64,000 nucleotides of DNA from Helicostylum pulchrum (taxonomy: Eukaryota; Mucoromycota; Mucoromycetes; Mucorales; Mucoraceae), in NCBI GenBank assembly GCA_025677825.1, contig JAIXMO010000062.1, positions 1 to 64,000 on the forward strand, given 5' to 3'. Made by a program: the position numbers and the translations under genes. The notes under the pieces are model-generated. The model searched no databases and was not told where the DNA came from. It saw only the letters and a list, made by a program, of their open reading frames with translations. Below, one piece after another: positions 44,821 to 55,492 of the stretch. The stretch's first letter is position 1. Each line of letters starts with the position of its first letter.

Positions 44821-46120
44821 TTGAAAATCGTGTTTACTTGGTAGTAACCCACATATTCATGACAGAACACTGAATATTGTCAGCTAAAGTAACACGGGCA
44901 GCTTTATGGTAGAAACTGTAGAAGTTCAAGCTTCATTGTGATGTAGAGAACTAATTCTTTCTGGGGTTAAAGAAAGGGTTGTTTGAGCTTACTGTCCGCA
45001 ATAACTAAAGATATAAATGTCTTTAGCCTTCTTCACATATGAAAACCTCTCTCATCTTTTATTTTTCAAAACGTTTCTGGTGTAAGTAGCAAACGATTCT
45101 ATGGTTTATTACAGAATACTAATTGTATTATTATACTGCTGCTAGTATGGGTGGGAATCTTGTTTGAAAATCGTGTTTACTTGGTAGTAACCCACATATT
45201 CATGACAGAACACTGAATATTGTCAGCTAAAGTAACACGAGCAGCTTTATGGTAGAAACTGTAGAAGTTCAAGCTTCATTGTGATGTAGAGAACTAATTC
45301 TTTCTGGGGTTAAAGAAAGGGTTGTTTGAGCTTACTGTCCGCAATAACTAAAGATATAAATGTCTTTAGCCTTCTTCACATATGAAAACCTCTCTCATCT
45401 TTTATTTTTCAAAACGTTTCTGGTGTAAGTAGCAAACGATTCTATGGTTTATTACAGAATACTAATTGTATTATTATACTGCTGCTAGTATGGGTGGGAA
45501 TCTTGTTTGAAAATCGTGTTTACTTGGTAGTAACCCACATATTCATGACAGAACACTGAATATTGTCAGCTAAAGTAACACGAGCAGCTTTATGGTAGAA
45601 ACTGTAGAAGTTCAAGCTTCATTGTGATGTAGAGAACTAATTCTTTCTGGGGTTAAAGAAAGGGTTGTTTGAGCTTACTGTCCGCAATAACTAAAGATAT
45701 AAATGTCTTTAGCCTTCTTCACATATGAAAACCTCTCTCATCTTTTATTTTTCAAAACGTTTCTGGTGTAAGTAGCAAACGATTCTATGGTTTATTACAG
45801 AATACTAATTGTATTATTATACTGCTGCTAGTATGGGTGGGAATCTTGTTTGAAAATCGTGTTTACTTGGTAGTAACCCACATATTCATGACAGAACACT
45901 GAATATTGTCAGCTAAAGTAACACGAGCAGCTTTATGGTAGAAACTGTAGAAGTTCAAGCTTCATTGTGATGTAGAGAACTAATTCTTTCTGGGGTTAAA
46001 GAAAGGGTTGTTTGAGCTTACTGTCCGCAATAACTAAAGATATAAATGTCTTTAGCCTTCTTCACATATGAAAACCTCTCTCATCTTTTATTTTTCAAAA
46101 CGTTTCTGGTGCAAGCAGCA
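44821..46120. repeat. 343-bp satellite, three full copies plus a partial fourth
   Basis: The anchor TTGAAAATCGTGTTTACTTG recurs at 44821, 45164, 45507 and 45850, exactly 343 bp apart. The copies are almost identical; copy 1 has acacGGgcagc where the others have acacGAgcagc. Copy 4 stops after about 270 bp at agcaaa, where gtaagtagc has become gcaagcagc, and joins a truncated copy of exon 6 of the 49930 gene family. No reading frame spans the unit. Near-identity points to recent amplification or gene conversion. Confidence 0.95.
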
Positions 46121-46149
46121 AAAATTTTATCGATTCTGGTCTTAATCTT

Positions 46150-46480
46150 ACAATTGTTGTTATTGTAGATCAAAAAGAATTTGAAGTTGCTGCTTTGGAG
46201 TTCGCTCCTTATGCTGGTAGAAAAAAAGCAGCTGGTGATAGAAGTAAGTTTTTGGCAGAGGCCAAGACAATCTACAATTCGATCATACGAATTGGAATTG
46301 ATGAATCTGGCGCTTCCATGTTAAATATAGTTAACATGCAGATTATGGGTAATCTTAAATAGCTATAAATAAATACTTGATTATTTCTAATTACTATGTA
46401 ATAGGGCTGGAAGGGCATCAGATTATAGTTAAAAACGTAGTCAATGAACTTTATTTTCGAAACAGTTTGAGTTCTTTTAC
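46150..46480 (+). pseudogene. Exon 6-7 copy of the 49930-51644 gene family
   Basis: Nearly identical to 51023-51340: IVVIVDQKEFEVAALEFAPY, RKKAAGDRSKFLAEAK and YNSIIRIGIDESGASM, followed by the same intron (gtaatcttaaatag to tgtaatag) and LEGHQI. Coding differences are few. The 5' side is replaced by the 343-bp satellite and the 3' side diverges after FTL, ending in a stop, so it is a fragment duplicated with its intron (DNA-level, not retrocopied). Confidence 0.8.
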
Positions 46481-46689
46481 TTTAATAAAGATCGCAAATA
46501 AAATTTAGATATATTGTAGAAAGATCAAAATGAAGATACAATACATATAATTATAAAACTTGTTTGATAGTTTTACTTTGTCTGATTTGCAGACACTTTT
46601 TCGTAGCCATTATTATTTATATTTCTGTTTATATGGAGATTAAAGGTCTAATGAGTTATTAGCGAAAATTAAAGTGTCTTTTTTTTAGA

Positions 46690-46943
46690 AAAAATTAGTT
46701 CAAAGATGAAGTATGTGGAAATGGAGCGCGAAGAATTTTTATTTCTGCAATAGTAATAGTAAGCGCCGAGATAAAAGGTATATTGTCAAATATCACTGCC
46801 CAGTGAGAATGTCGAATAGCTTCGATTGTAGCAGCGACTACTAAGAAAAAATGAAATTTGAAAACCAGGAGAGTTGAGGGTAGCGTCAATATAAAGAGAG
46901 ATACGTGCAGTAGCACAACTCCACGCTCAACTTCAACAATCAC
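46690..46943 (-). mobile_element. LINE C-terminal fragment
   Basis: The complement reads LVFKFHFFLVVAATIEAIRH then SHWAVIFDNIPFISALTITI. This matches, in pattern, the last 50 residues of the adjacent plus-strand LINE ORF (MCLIQAIWTHHWTNIFHDVP then NHNIIIATANKLKQF). It is a separate, older element in opposite orientation, abutting the 5' end of the next LINE. Confidence 0.5.
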
Positions 46944-46949
46944 CCACCA

Positions 46950-49265
46950 TAGGTCTATGTCTTGGCCAACAAAAAGTATATGATTGCGTTCACCCCTACT
47001 ACCTCGAACAAGTCCTCATTAAATTCGGTATACCTGTAAATATTATAAACATTGTCACTAACCTTTTCTTCTCCACTCAAGTACATATAAACCTCAACGG
47101 TCATATTACCTCCCTTTTCCTTGCTTCCCGAGGTCTTCGTCAAGGAGATCCTCTTAGCCCTCTTCTTTTTAACATCGCCTTCGACCCTTTCCTTCGCCTC
47201 CTCTCCCAAGACCCCTCCATCAATGGATTTTCTTTTGAAAATACATCTATACCCTCACCCACTCCTTCCACTACCCCTCCTCCAGTCAAAGTCATTGCTT
47301 ATGCTGACGATACTCTAGTTTTCCTCAACACCCACTCTAAATTTCACCGCCTTCAATCCCATATATCCGCTTACTGCCAAGCATCCAATGCCAAACTAAA
47401 TATAGAAAAAACTGAAGCATTCTCCCTATCTGGTACACCCAGTGCCAGCTGGAGAAACTTCCTTCAGTCTTTTAATATATCCAAATAGTACGATCGTAAC
47501 TCCTCCTCCTCCCTTCGCTACTTAGGCTAACCTATTTTTTTCTTCCTTCCCCAACGAAACCTCTTCTTCGATAAACTGATCAATAACATCTCCACCGCCT
47601 GTCAAATCCATTCTCAACGACAACTCTCCATTCGAGGTCGAGTTACAATCCTAAACCCCCTCATTCTATCTCGCCTTTGGCACGTCCTTCGATTCTTTCC
47701 ACTAACAATAAACCAATCTCAAAAAATCAAAGGTATCATTTCTAAATTCATTAATCAATCCTGCTTCCCCAAACTTAGTTTCTCCGCTCTCATCTCACCG
47801 CGCTCAGTAGGAGGTCTTGGGGTTCTTAACCCTGATGTCTAACTACAAAAAATGCAATGGCGATGGCTACTTCCCCTCCTACTATCCTTCCCTAATTCAC
47901 CGTTCCTACCTTTACCAGACGACTACTCTTTATACACTAGTGTACCTTACAGTCAACACATCCTCCACTACCTTTCCACCTACCACCTACCCCCCACTCA
48001 ATCCCCCTCATATACTTGGCCTCTGCTGTTTCCAGCGTGCCGACACTCCTCACTAACCAAAAACATATTTCTCCCTTTCAAATCACTCTTCGCCTCTCTC
48101 GACTCCATCATCTGTCGTTCTTACTTCAACGTTAATATCAACCTCCCAACAAGTCTCTGTCTTCCAGCATCAGACATCATTCATATTCGCTCCACCCTCC
48201 TCAACATCCACCTCAAATTCGACGTGTCCCTCCCAACCCGAAATACTTCAACAGCCCAATCTTTAAAACCAAACTATTCGCTTCACACTTCCTCACAACT
48301 GATACTGAAACCCATACCCTCCGGTACCGCTATTTCAATCACACTGAAATCCAAACACACAGCCATACTTCTAAAAACATCATCACGTCACTACGGTCCA
48401 AAATAACCCACAAACGTGCTTTTATTGAAAAACACTTCCACGATACTAACCCAAACAATCTTTCTCTTCCAGTAGATTTACTTCCTTTTATTTTTAATAT
48501 TTTTCAATTTTCTCTTCCCCCTTCACCTTCCGCATCCACCTCCTTCGTACAAACCGCACGCCCCCACCCCACCCCCTCTCATTACAATACTCTCCTTCAA
48601 AAAAGCAAACACTCATCCTCTTCCTGTCCTTGTCATATCAAGCCTACTTCAATCTCCCGCCCTCCTCGCTTCCAATGGCCTATCTCTGGTACAGCTTGGT
48701 CTCGTTTTTGGTCCTACAAGATCCCACTCAAAGCCCGTACAGTTTGGTACAGAATCCTCCACAATCGAATTCCACATCGAGGTATCCTCCACTTCATCTT
48801 CCCCGATAAAACACCCACCAACCTCTGCTCCAGATGCTCCATCCACCCTGACTCCATTTTCCATTTCTTCTTTGGATGTCCCTCAATCCTACCAGCCTGG
48901 TCACACTTCCTGCCGCTCTTGACACCTCTCCCAATTTTCAACCTCAACTCCTTCCTCTCTGAACTTTGCCACTCTCTCCAAAACTTACCCCGACGCTTTC
49001 CTCAACGCTGGTTATCTGACGTCCAACTACAATCTCTTTCATTCATACAAATCGTCATGTGCCTCATACAAGCTATCTGGACCCACCACTGGACCAATAT
49101 CTTCCACGACGTCCCTTTCAACCACAACATAATAATCGCAACTGCAAATAAACTAAAACAATTCGACTCTGAACAGACCCTGTATCTCCAACCATAACCG
49201 AACTCCATTAAATCTTACTATTTCGCCATTTTGTATTTTCTAATACCGTCATTCCAAAAAAAAAT

Positions 49266-49296
<31 letters not shown>

Positions 49297-49400
49297 CTTC
49301 CCCCTTTTTAGTTTAGAATTTTATTTATCTATCCTTTTACCTAAAAACCGTCCCTGAGACGTAATAAATTATCTGAAGCAATCTCCGATTGCTTCCCTAC
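46950..49400 (+). mobile_element. 5'-truncated LINE retrotransposon (Jockey/L1-like), inactivated
   Basis: Reads as reverse transcriptase from QQKVYDCVHPYYLEQVLIKF through GLRQGDPLSPLLFNIAFD and VIAYADDTLVFLN (catalytic YADD) to the thumb and C-terminal part, ending with a zinc knuckle (NLCSRCSIHPDSIFHFFFGC) and the terminal helix before TAA at about 49194. In-frame stops at 47486, 47528 and 47840 and one frameshift near 48240 inactivate it. The endonuclease and start of the ORF are missing (5' truncation, usual for LINEs). The coding strand is strikingly C-rich compared with the host genes. The 3' UTR has a (CA)n tract and ends near an AAATAAATAAATAG tail. Confidence 0.85.
49266..49293. repeat. 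(CA)n microsatellite
   Basis: About 13 CA units in the 3' UTR of the LINE. Confidence 0.9.
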
Positions 49401-49691
49401 AAAAAATAAATAAATAGAAACTACAATTGTATCCTTGTGAACTGAAACGTATTAATATAAATAAAGACTACAATTATATCCTGTTTGATTCCGCTTCGGC
49501 TTTGATTCTTGAAACGTACATATTTTTGAAATAGGAAGTTGAGCTTTGTAACAAAAAGCCAGTTGATTTTTATTTTTATTTCAGTCTTTAATTGAAAAAA
49601 AAATCCTGTTCTTTCATTTCTCTAAATCGCTTTAAGCAAAAACTAAACAACCTATTCCTTACTCTTTACTTATTCAATTGCAGCTTATTTT
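49401..49691. other. Spacer between LINE and minisatellite
   Basis: No gene seen. The phrase actacaattRtatcct occurs twice at 49421-49436 and 49468-49482. Confidence 0.35.
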
Positions 49692-49900
49692 CTTTATAAC
49701 AGCTTTTTCTCTTTATAACAGCTTATTCTCTTTATAACAGCGTGTTCTCTTTTTAACAGTGCGTTCTCTTTATAACAGCGCGTTCTCTTTATAACAGCTT
49801 ATTCGCTTTATAACAGCGTGTTCTCTTTATAACAGTGCGTTCTCTTTATAACAGCGCGTTCTCTTTATAACAGCTTATTCGCTTTATAACAGCTTATTTT
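49692..49900. repeat. 19-bp minisatellite, 11 units, in the promoter of the 49930 gene
   Basis: Unit CTTTATAACAGCTTATTCT. The variable positions 12-19 read in order: CTTTTTCT, CTTATTCT, CGTGTTCT, TGCGTTCT, CGCGTTCT, CTTATTCG, CGTGTTCT, TGCGTTCT, CGCGTTCT, CTTATTCG, CTTATTTT. Units 3-6 and 7-10 are the same series, i.e. a 76-bp higher-order repeat (one T/A change). Ends 29 bp before an ATG. Each unit carries a TTTATAA TATA-like core. Confidence 0.95.
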
Positions 49901-49929
49901 TTCTATATATTTTCCTTTATTTTAAAACC

Positions 49930-51644
49930 ATGAGCTCAAACGTAGGTTCTTATAAATGTATGTTTTTGACTAATAATACTGATAATCTTAACTAGGAGTC
50001 ACATGAAGAGTATGTAAAGAGTGTTGAAAGGAGACACTTCCAAGAGTTGACGTTTGTTAACAACACTGCAGCAAACATTTTTGTCGCAGCTAACAGACAA
50101 GCAACCAACAATTCAGAAACTGATAACATTGCTCCCTTGTCCGACTTTCAGAATGTAAGAGCGTATAATTGATAAATACTTCTTGCTTTTAACCTTATAT
50201 ACTTTTATCAGATCGTTGTCAATGACGGTATTATACTCGATGGTATAGACAAATCTGTAGGGACAATCATCAAACAAGAAGCTTTAAGAAGACTTGGCTC
50301 TTGCAAGTCATCAAGCAAGGATATGTCTCTCGTTGCGTAAGGATAACCCTATGCAGTTTTTCTTTTTTCATGTCATACTGATGTTTTCTGTAATTTAGCT
50401 GTGGTATGAACCATATTGTCGATTTGACAAGTGGTACCTTAACAGGCCAAAAGCGCTTTTTTCCTGCCGGTACTTGGAAAAAAATGAAGTCATCTTTTCC
50501 TCCTCCTTCACCAGTTTCGGTAAACCCGATTGAAAAAACACGAAATAATTTGAACGTTAAATTCGAAAGGGCTTTAAATAAAAACGACTTGGAAGAATGT
50601 TACTGGAAGGTGAAAAAGTTACAAAGGAGGGCCCCAACGACCAATTTAAAGTTATCATACAACATCATAAGTACGTTGTAAGTATCCCTTTATATTTATA
50701 ATGATATTATTATTTTTATCTAACCTTGTTTTTATATATAGAATCGATAAAGTAATCATGCACCAGAGTATTTTTATGCTCACATCACCAGTCCCTTCAG
50801 AAGCCGATATTATAATTAAAGTATGGGCTGACATTTTCGAAATCCTCTTTTATAATTCGGGATTATATTTACGATGGTAAGGTTTCTTTTGATTAAATAT
50901 TTATATTAAAAGAGCATAAAAGTAACATTGAATACACGTAGGGGAGAAAAGGTTCTGTTCGCTGATGATGATAATGATGATGATAATATGAAAAAAGTTT
51001 TTTTCAAACTTGATCTCAAAATTGTTGTTATTGTAGATCAAAAAGAATTTGAAGTTGCTGCTTTGGAGTTCGCTCCTTATGCTGGTAGAAAAAAAGTAGC
51101 TGGTGATAGAAGTAAGCTTTTGGCAGAGGCCAAGACAATCTACAATTCGATCATACGAATTGGAATTGATGAATCTGACGCTTCCATGTTAAATATAGTT
51201 AACATGCAGATTATGGGTAATCTTAAATAGCTATAAATAAATACTTAATTATTTCTAATTACTATGTAATAGGGCTGGAAGGGCATCAGATTGCAGTTAG
51301 AAACGTAGCAAATGAACTTTACGTTGGAAACAGTTTGAGTTCTTTTACGTTGTCTTCTGTAATTAAAGATATTAAAAATGATGCTACGGAGTTACTTTTT
51401 TTCCTCTTTCAATTTAAGGTAATTTCAAAAGATAAACTTAATTCGTAATATTAAATTATATTTTTGATTTTAGAGTTTTACTCTGGAAACAAGTGAAATT
51501 GTTAAGAAAACTCTAGCTTCCCAAAAAAAAGACAAAAGAGCTATGAAGCGAAAGCTTCAAGAAGTTGAAGAGAGTGACGGATCTGATAAGCTCAGATATA
51601 ATAAATTCAGATCCAGATTGACGAGTACCTGGAGACACAAGTAG
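49930..51644 (+). CDS. Lineage-specific 8-exon gene, function unknown (founder of a local repeated family)
   Basis: Eight exons: 49930-49941, 49996-50154, 50212-50336, 50399-50677, 50742-50876, 50942-51216, 51273-51418 and 51474-51644; 433 residues, every junction in frame with GT/AG introns of 54-70 nt. No known domain recognised. N-terminal ~115 residues are polar (MSSNESHEEYVKSVERRHFQ). Residues 115-210 contain a short conserved-looking block (CGMNHIVDLTSGTL) and a basic Pro-rich loop. Exon 5 is hydrophobic (MLTSPVPSEADIIIKVWADI, then LYLRW). Exon 6 starts acidic (FADDDNDDDN) and has alternating strands (FKLDLKIVVIVDQKEFEVAA) with a D...E-F/A arrangement, then a Lys-rich helix. The C-terminus is basic (KKDKRAMKRKLQEVEE). 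I recall similar proteins as a large, unnamed, Mucorales-restricted family. Partial copies lie at 43.9, 46.2 and 55.3 kb. Confidence 0.75.
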
Positions 51645-52093
51645 TTTCCTCTTTTTAGGGCATTTTTCACGATAAAATAAAATAAAATCCAGGTTAAAAA
51701 TCATGCATGATTCTTCGATAAAAACTATGAAACTGAAACAATACCTAAATAATAACTCCCTCAGAGCATCTATTAAGTTTTAACTTTTCGTGGCACTTGG
51801 AAAAAATAGCATTATGTCCACAGCAGGTACTGCGAATTTACATAGCTGTTTATGTTTTTAAAAAAAAATACCAGGAAATATCGTCGTCATTAATTCATTT
51901 CGTGTTTCTCTTTCGAAACACCTGCTACGTAAAATTTATTTTTGGAGAGGGTAATTTCTATTCCCATGAAGATTTTTTTTTTTTGTAAAGTATGCTATAT
52001 CGACTTCGTTTTTTTATTAGTTTTTTTTTTTTTCTGTTTGGGTGTACAGCGTAAGTATATAAAGATAGTTAATTTGAAAATAAGGCAAATGTA
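51645..52093. other. Spacer
   Basis: No supported gene. A TATATAAAG box lies at about 52054-52062, 32 bp before the next small open frame. Confidence 0.35.
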
Positions 52094-52257
52094 ATGCCCA
52101 GTACCAATTCCGAGCTTCAATTACCTTGTCCCGCTGCTTACGAAGACCAGAGAACTTGTATAGGTAATACTTTTGATACTTTGCGAAATTACATTCGTTA
52201 AATATGACGCTCAAACTCGTTTAATTTATAGAAAAGAAACTTCGCTCGCGTAATTGA
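52094..52257 (+). other. Possible tiny two-exon gene or truncated gene
   Basis: Exons 52094-52163 and 52232-52257 would encode 31 residues: MPSTNSELQLPCPAAYEDQR then TCIEKKLRSRN and stop. A TATATAAA box is at a fitting distance upstream and the intron (68 nt, gtaata to tatag) is normal. The CP..YED...C spacing resembles the start of small mitochondrial Cys-motif proteins, but the second half is missing. Weak. Confidence 0.25.
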
Positions 52258-53689
52258 GACATTAATAACTATCTTACTTACTAGTAAAGTATTCTACCGC
52301 GATTATCATAGAAAATCAATCTTATATTTATATTTTTTAAACTGACATAGATATATTGGTAGGTAAGACTGTATCAATAGTATACATAGTGTACTATATT
52401 CGTTTTTAGACGCATCGGGAAAATCGAAAATACTTGCGGTAAACTGCAACTATGTCTACAATTGTTATACCTAAATTCACTTCTCGGTCTCAAGCCACAC
52501 AAACTTGGGTCAAAAGTATAAATACCTCTATTTTCTTTTTCTTTCCAATAAACTTTAACTTACCTAGACTTACAATATCTTAGTGTTCACTTATTGGTTT
52601 TTCTATATCCCTTTATTTATCTTTCATTGCTTGACCACCACTTGTATTAAATCACATTTACCAGTTATCTCTCTAAATATTCACTATTGACATACACTCC
52701 AAAAGGTCTAAATCTATTATTTTTGTCTAAGCTTTTACGTTATACGATCTTCTGTATTACCCTCTCTCTATCACTCTGTTTGGTTATCCCCTTGTTTTAA
52801 ATAACATTGTTTGATAATCCCGTTGTTGAAGACTAGACGTCCTAATATCATTTCGTTAATCTAAATAAATAAGTTACCACTAGTTGGCAACTATACGGTC
52901 TGGTACTCACTTAAATTGAACTTGTATTATATTGAACTCTTTGTTTTATTATAATATCTCCCCAAAATCTATACTACTATCATTTATTTCCGAGTTGTAT
53001 CACCGTGAATTGTTCGGTTCATTAGCATAACCCGAAAGGGTGATCATGGCTTTTAGTAAATATTATGAGCTATTTATGAGTGACAGAGCACAATTTTTTT
53101 TACTGATAATTATATAGTACTAGCCTAAAAAATAGGATAATTACATAAAGTATTTGATGGAGCATTTTTGTCGCTTGTGAAATATGAGAGAATTAATTTA
53201 TTTAAAGAATAAAAACCAACTGAATTAGGTTGTTAGTAAAATAATATAATAATATATAGCTAATTCATACCAATTGATATTGTTGGTTAAAGTCAATAAG
53301 TAAATAATAATCGCAAAATAAGAGAAAGTGCTAATATTGGATTTTGAGTAGTCTAACTGAGATTTCAAAATAAAGTGAGTGGAGTAAGAATAAAAGGGAC
53401 CATGGTAAAGTGAGATTGATGAAGGAGTTGTTACCAATATTTTGTTTTGTACAGTGATATTTATAGATATGAGCAATTGAAATAATGTCATCCAATTTTA
53501 GTAGCATAGTAGGTAAATTTTATAGTAACGCCGGAAGTTTGATATTTTTGATTTCAGTCATCATGTATATCTTGTCGTGCCGTAGCTGTACAGTAGTTAT
53601 AAAAGGTGATTCTAGAACCTATATATGTATAAGCAAAGTAGAAAGTGAGTGTCTACTACATGTTAGATTAGAGTGTTGAACTTACCTTC
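52258..53689. other. Gene-poor spacer with LTR-like segment
   Basis: 52440-52600 has a GTATAAATACC box followed within 40 bp by a CT-rich tract and CCAATAAAC, the TATA/poly(A) spacing of a retrotransposon LTR; no internal region or second copy is visible. No protein gene seen. Confidence 0.35.
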
Positions 53690-53995
53690 GGCTTTAAAAC
53701 AGATGAATGTTTTGATAGTATCTTTATCGATAGCCTCTTTGACAAAAATTGCTAAACGATACAGATCTAAAACTAGCCCCCTTTTATTTTCCTAGGCCTT
53801 TTTTACTTTAATTTCACCATCCTTTAAAGTGTTGAAAACATAATGTAACTGTTAATAGATATATTTCTATTTCTTAAATTTCTTTTTAAATACCTCTTTT
53901 CCTTCATCAGAAGTTTGTAGTTTTTTTTTAAGAGCCTCCTTTACTCTTGCATCAACTTTCAAAGATACGCGCACCAGGTTTTCGCACCAAGTTTT
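53690..53995 (-). pseudogene. Lineage-specific coding fragment (KEALKKKL family), copy 2
   Basis: The complement reads RVSLKVDARVKEALKKKL then QTSDEGKEVFKKKFKK and stop. It matches the 33.2-kb plus-strand fragment at protein level and, after the stop, at DNA level (attaacagttacattatgttt, then taaaggatgg). It is truncated on the 5' side (interrupted by stops in all frames before AAAACCTGGTG). The preserved frame across two diverged copies argues that the family was protein coding. Confidence 0.45.
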
Positions 53996-54989
53996 TTATA
54001 TAAAAATTATCAGTGGTTTCGGACCAAATGATACTTTCAAAAAATATGACATTGTATTAAGTAATTCGAAAGAGATCATAAAGCGGGTCAAAAATATATT
54101 AGTGGTTCCCGACCAACATTGTATCTTTAATACTTCGTTAATATGAAATAATGACGATAATATTTTTTGCTTTTTGAAAGTTTATCAGAAATTGACCAAA
54201 AGAGAAGTATGAATAATAACGAAATTTCTTTCATGTTTCGTTTTTTTTTATAGTTTACCCCTTCTAAAATATAAACACCAAAAGTTAAACCTCCATTAAT
54301 TATGTACCCACTGTGAACAGAATATCTACTAAGATTTATGTATATTTGGCTTACAGGGAAATTTAAGAATACTGACAGCTAATATCACTATTCTATTCCG
54401 GGTTTTGTCAAAAGAAAAAACAATCACGCATGATTTTTAGTTTTTTGATCATCAGTAAATTAAACCAGTCGAAATTAAAATGCCAAGGTTTGTAAAGCTG
54501 GTAATTTTAAATCCTTTCTAAAAAAAATATAGTGGGTTCCAGACCCCTCCCTCCAGTTCACAGAAATTACGTAGTAATAAGTTATTCGCATCTTTCGTAA
54601 AACGAGGGTATTTCCTATTTTTTATAACAGTTTATCAGAATATGATTCATTCTAAAAAGAAGATACATACTATGTATGAAATAAAACATTCTATGGGGTT
54701 CCAAAAAAAGATGTAAAAAAAAAGATGTAAAAAAAAATGTAGACCTCCTTTTTTATCATTTTTTTCTTTTCCTCTCTTTCAATCTAAAGTCCACTTCCTA
54801 AACTCAAAAAGACCAAGCTCGTATTTCTTCTTGCACAAAACCTACTACACAAGTCCTCCTACACAAGATGGATTTTACAACATTTTGATATTGCCAATGT
54901 AAGGAAATAAAGGAACAAGATATATAAAACAAGCACGCAAGAACAGGTACGTAAGTAATAATATCCTGCATCTTTTTTTGAACTTGTAA
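53996..54989. other. Gene-poor spacer with degenerate repeats
   Basis: The phrase A(t)AGTGGTTYCSGACCAA occurs at about 54011 and 54100, and weaker versions (agtgggttccagacc, tatggggttcc) near 54532 and 54692. Otherwise nothing supported. Confidence 0.35.
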
Positions 54990-55200
54990 ATTGACAGTGT
55001 ATTTGCTCATTTTAAAGGAAGTGTCTGGTGCTCACAAAAAGAAAAACATGGTGCCCACAAAAAGAACATCTTTTTTTTTCTTTTTCTTTTTTTTTGCTTT
55101 TCGTGCTTATATGATTCTTCTTGGAGAAACCTCCGTGCATAAAAGGTAAGTAATATTGCAGACGATGCACGACATGTCTCTAACACGCCTCGCTCAGTCA
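54990..55200 (-). repeat. Dispersed repeat, diverged copy
   Basis: The plus strand contains gattcttcttggagaaacc then gcataaaaggtaagtaat, matching ggttcttcttggagcaatt and ccttaaaggtaagtgaaa of copy 1 (7140-7183). The complement has a Cys pair (RCSFCGHHVF) at the position where copy 1 reads another Cys pair. No intact frame. Confidence 0.4.
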
Positions 55201-55264
55201 TCTCGTTCAGTCATCTTGTACGAGAAGTCGCGAGATAATTCCTAGCCGTTGGACGATTGAGGAT

Positions 55265-55492
55265 GGTCTTGCGCCAAAGTATTTTTGTGCTTACATCACC
55301 AGCTCCTTCTGAAGTCGATATCATGATTAAAGTATGGGCTAACCTTTTTGAGATCCTTTTCTTTAATTCAGGATTATATTTACGATGATTAGGTTTCTTG
55401 TGATTAAATATTTATATTAAAATAGCGTAAGAGGGTGAGGGATCTGATAAGCTCAAATATAATAAATTCAGATCCAGATTGACGAGTACTTA
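55265..55492 (+). pseudogene. Internal-deletion copy of the 49930-51644 gene family
   Basis: 55270-55390 matches exon 5 (QSIFVLTSPAPSEVDIMIKV then WANLFEILFFNSGLYLR) and the following intron start. The exon end TGG-gtaag is changed to TGATTAG, destroying the donor and giving a stop. After about 45 bp of matching intron the sequence jumps to the last exon (GAGGGATCTGATAAGCTC...), so exons 6-7 and half of exon 8 are deleted. Clearly dead. Confidence 0.8.

Noticed and set aside
44821..46120. CRISPR-like array
   Set aside because: The unit is 343 bp with no short repeat/spacer alternation, and the genome is eukaryotic; it is a satellite.
48649..49208. Minus-strand open frames across the LINE
   Set aside because: They are antisense shadows of the C-rich reverse-transcriptase frame.
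46690..49400. Twin-priming inversion as the origin of the two opposed LINE pieces
   Set aside because: Both pieces contain the C-terminal end of the ORF; twin priming would invert an upstream part, so two separate insertions are more likely.
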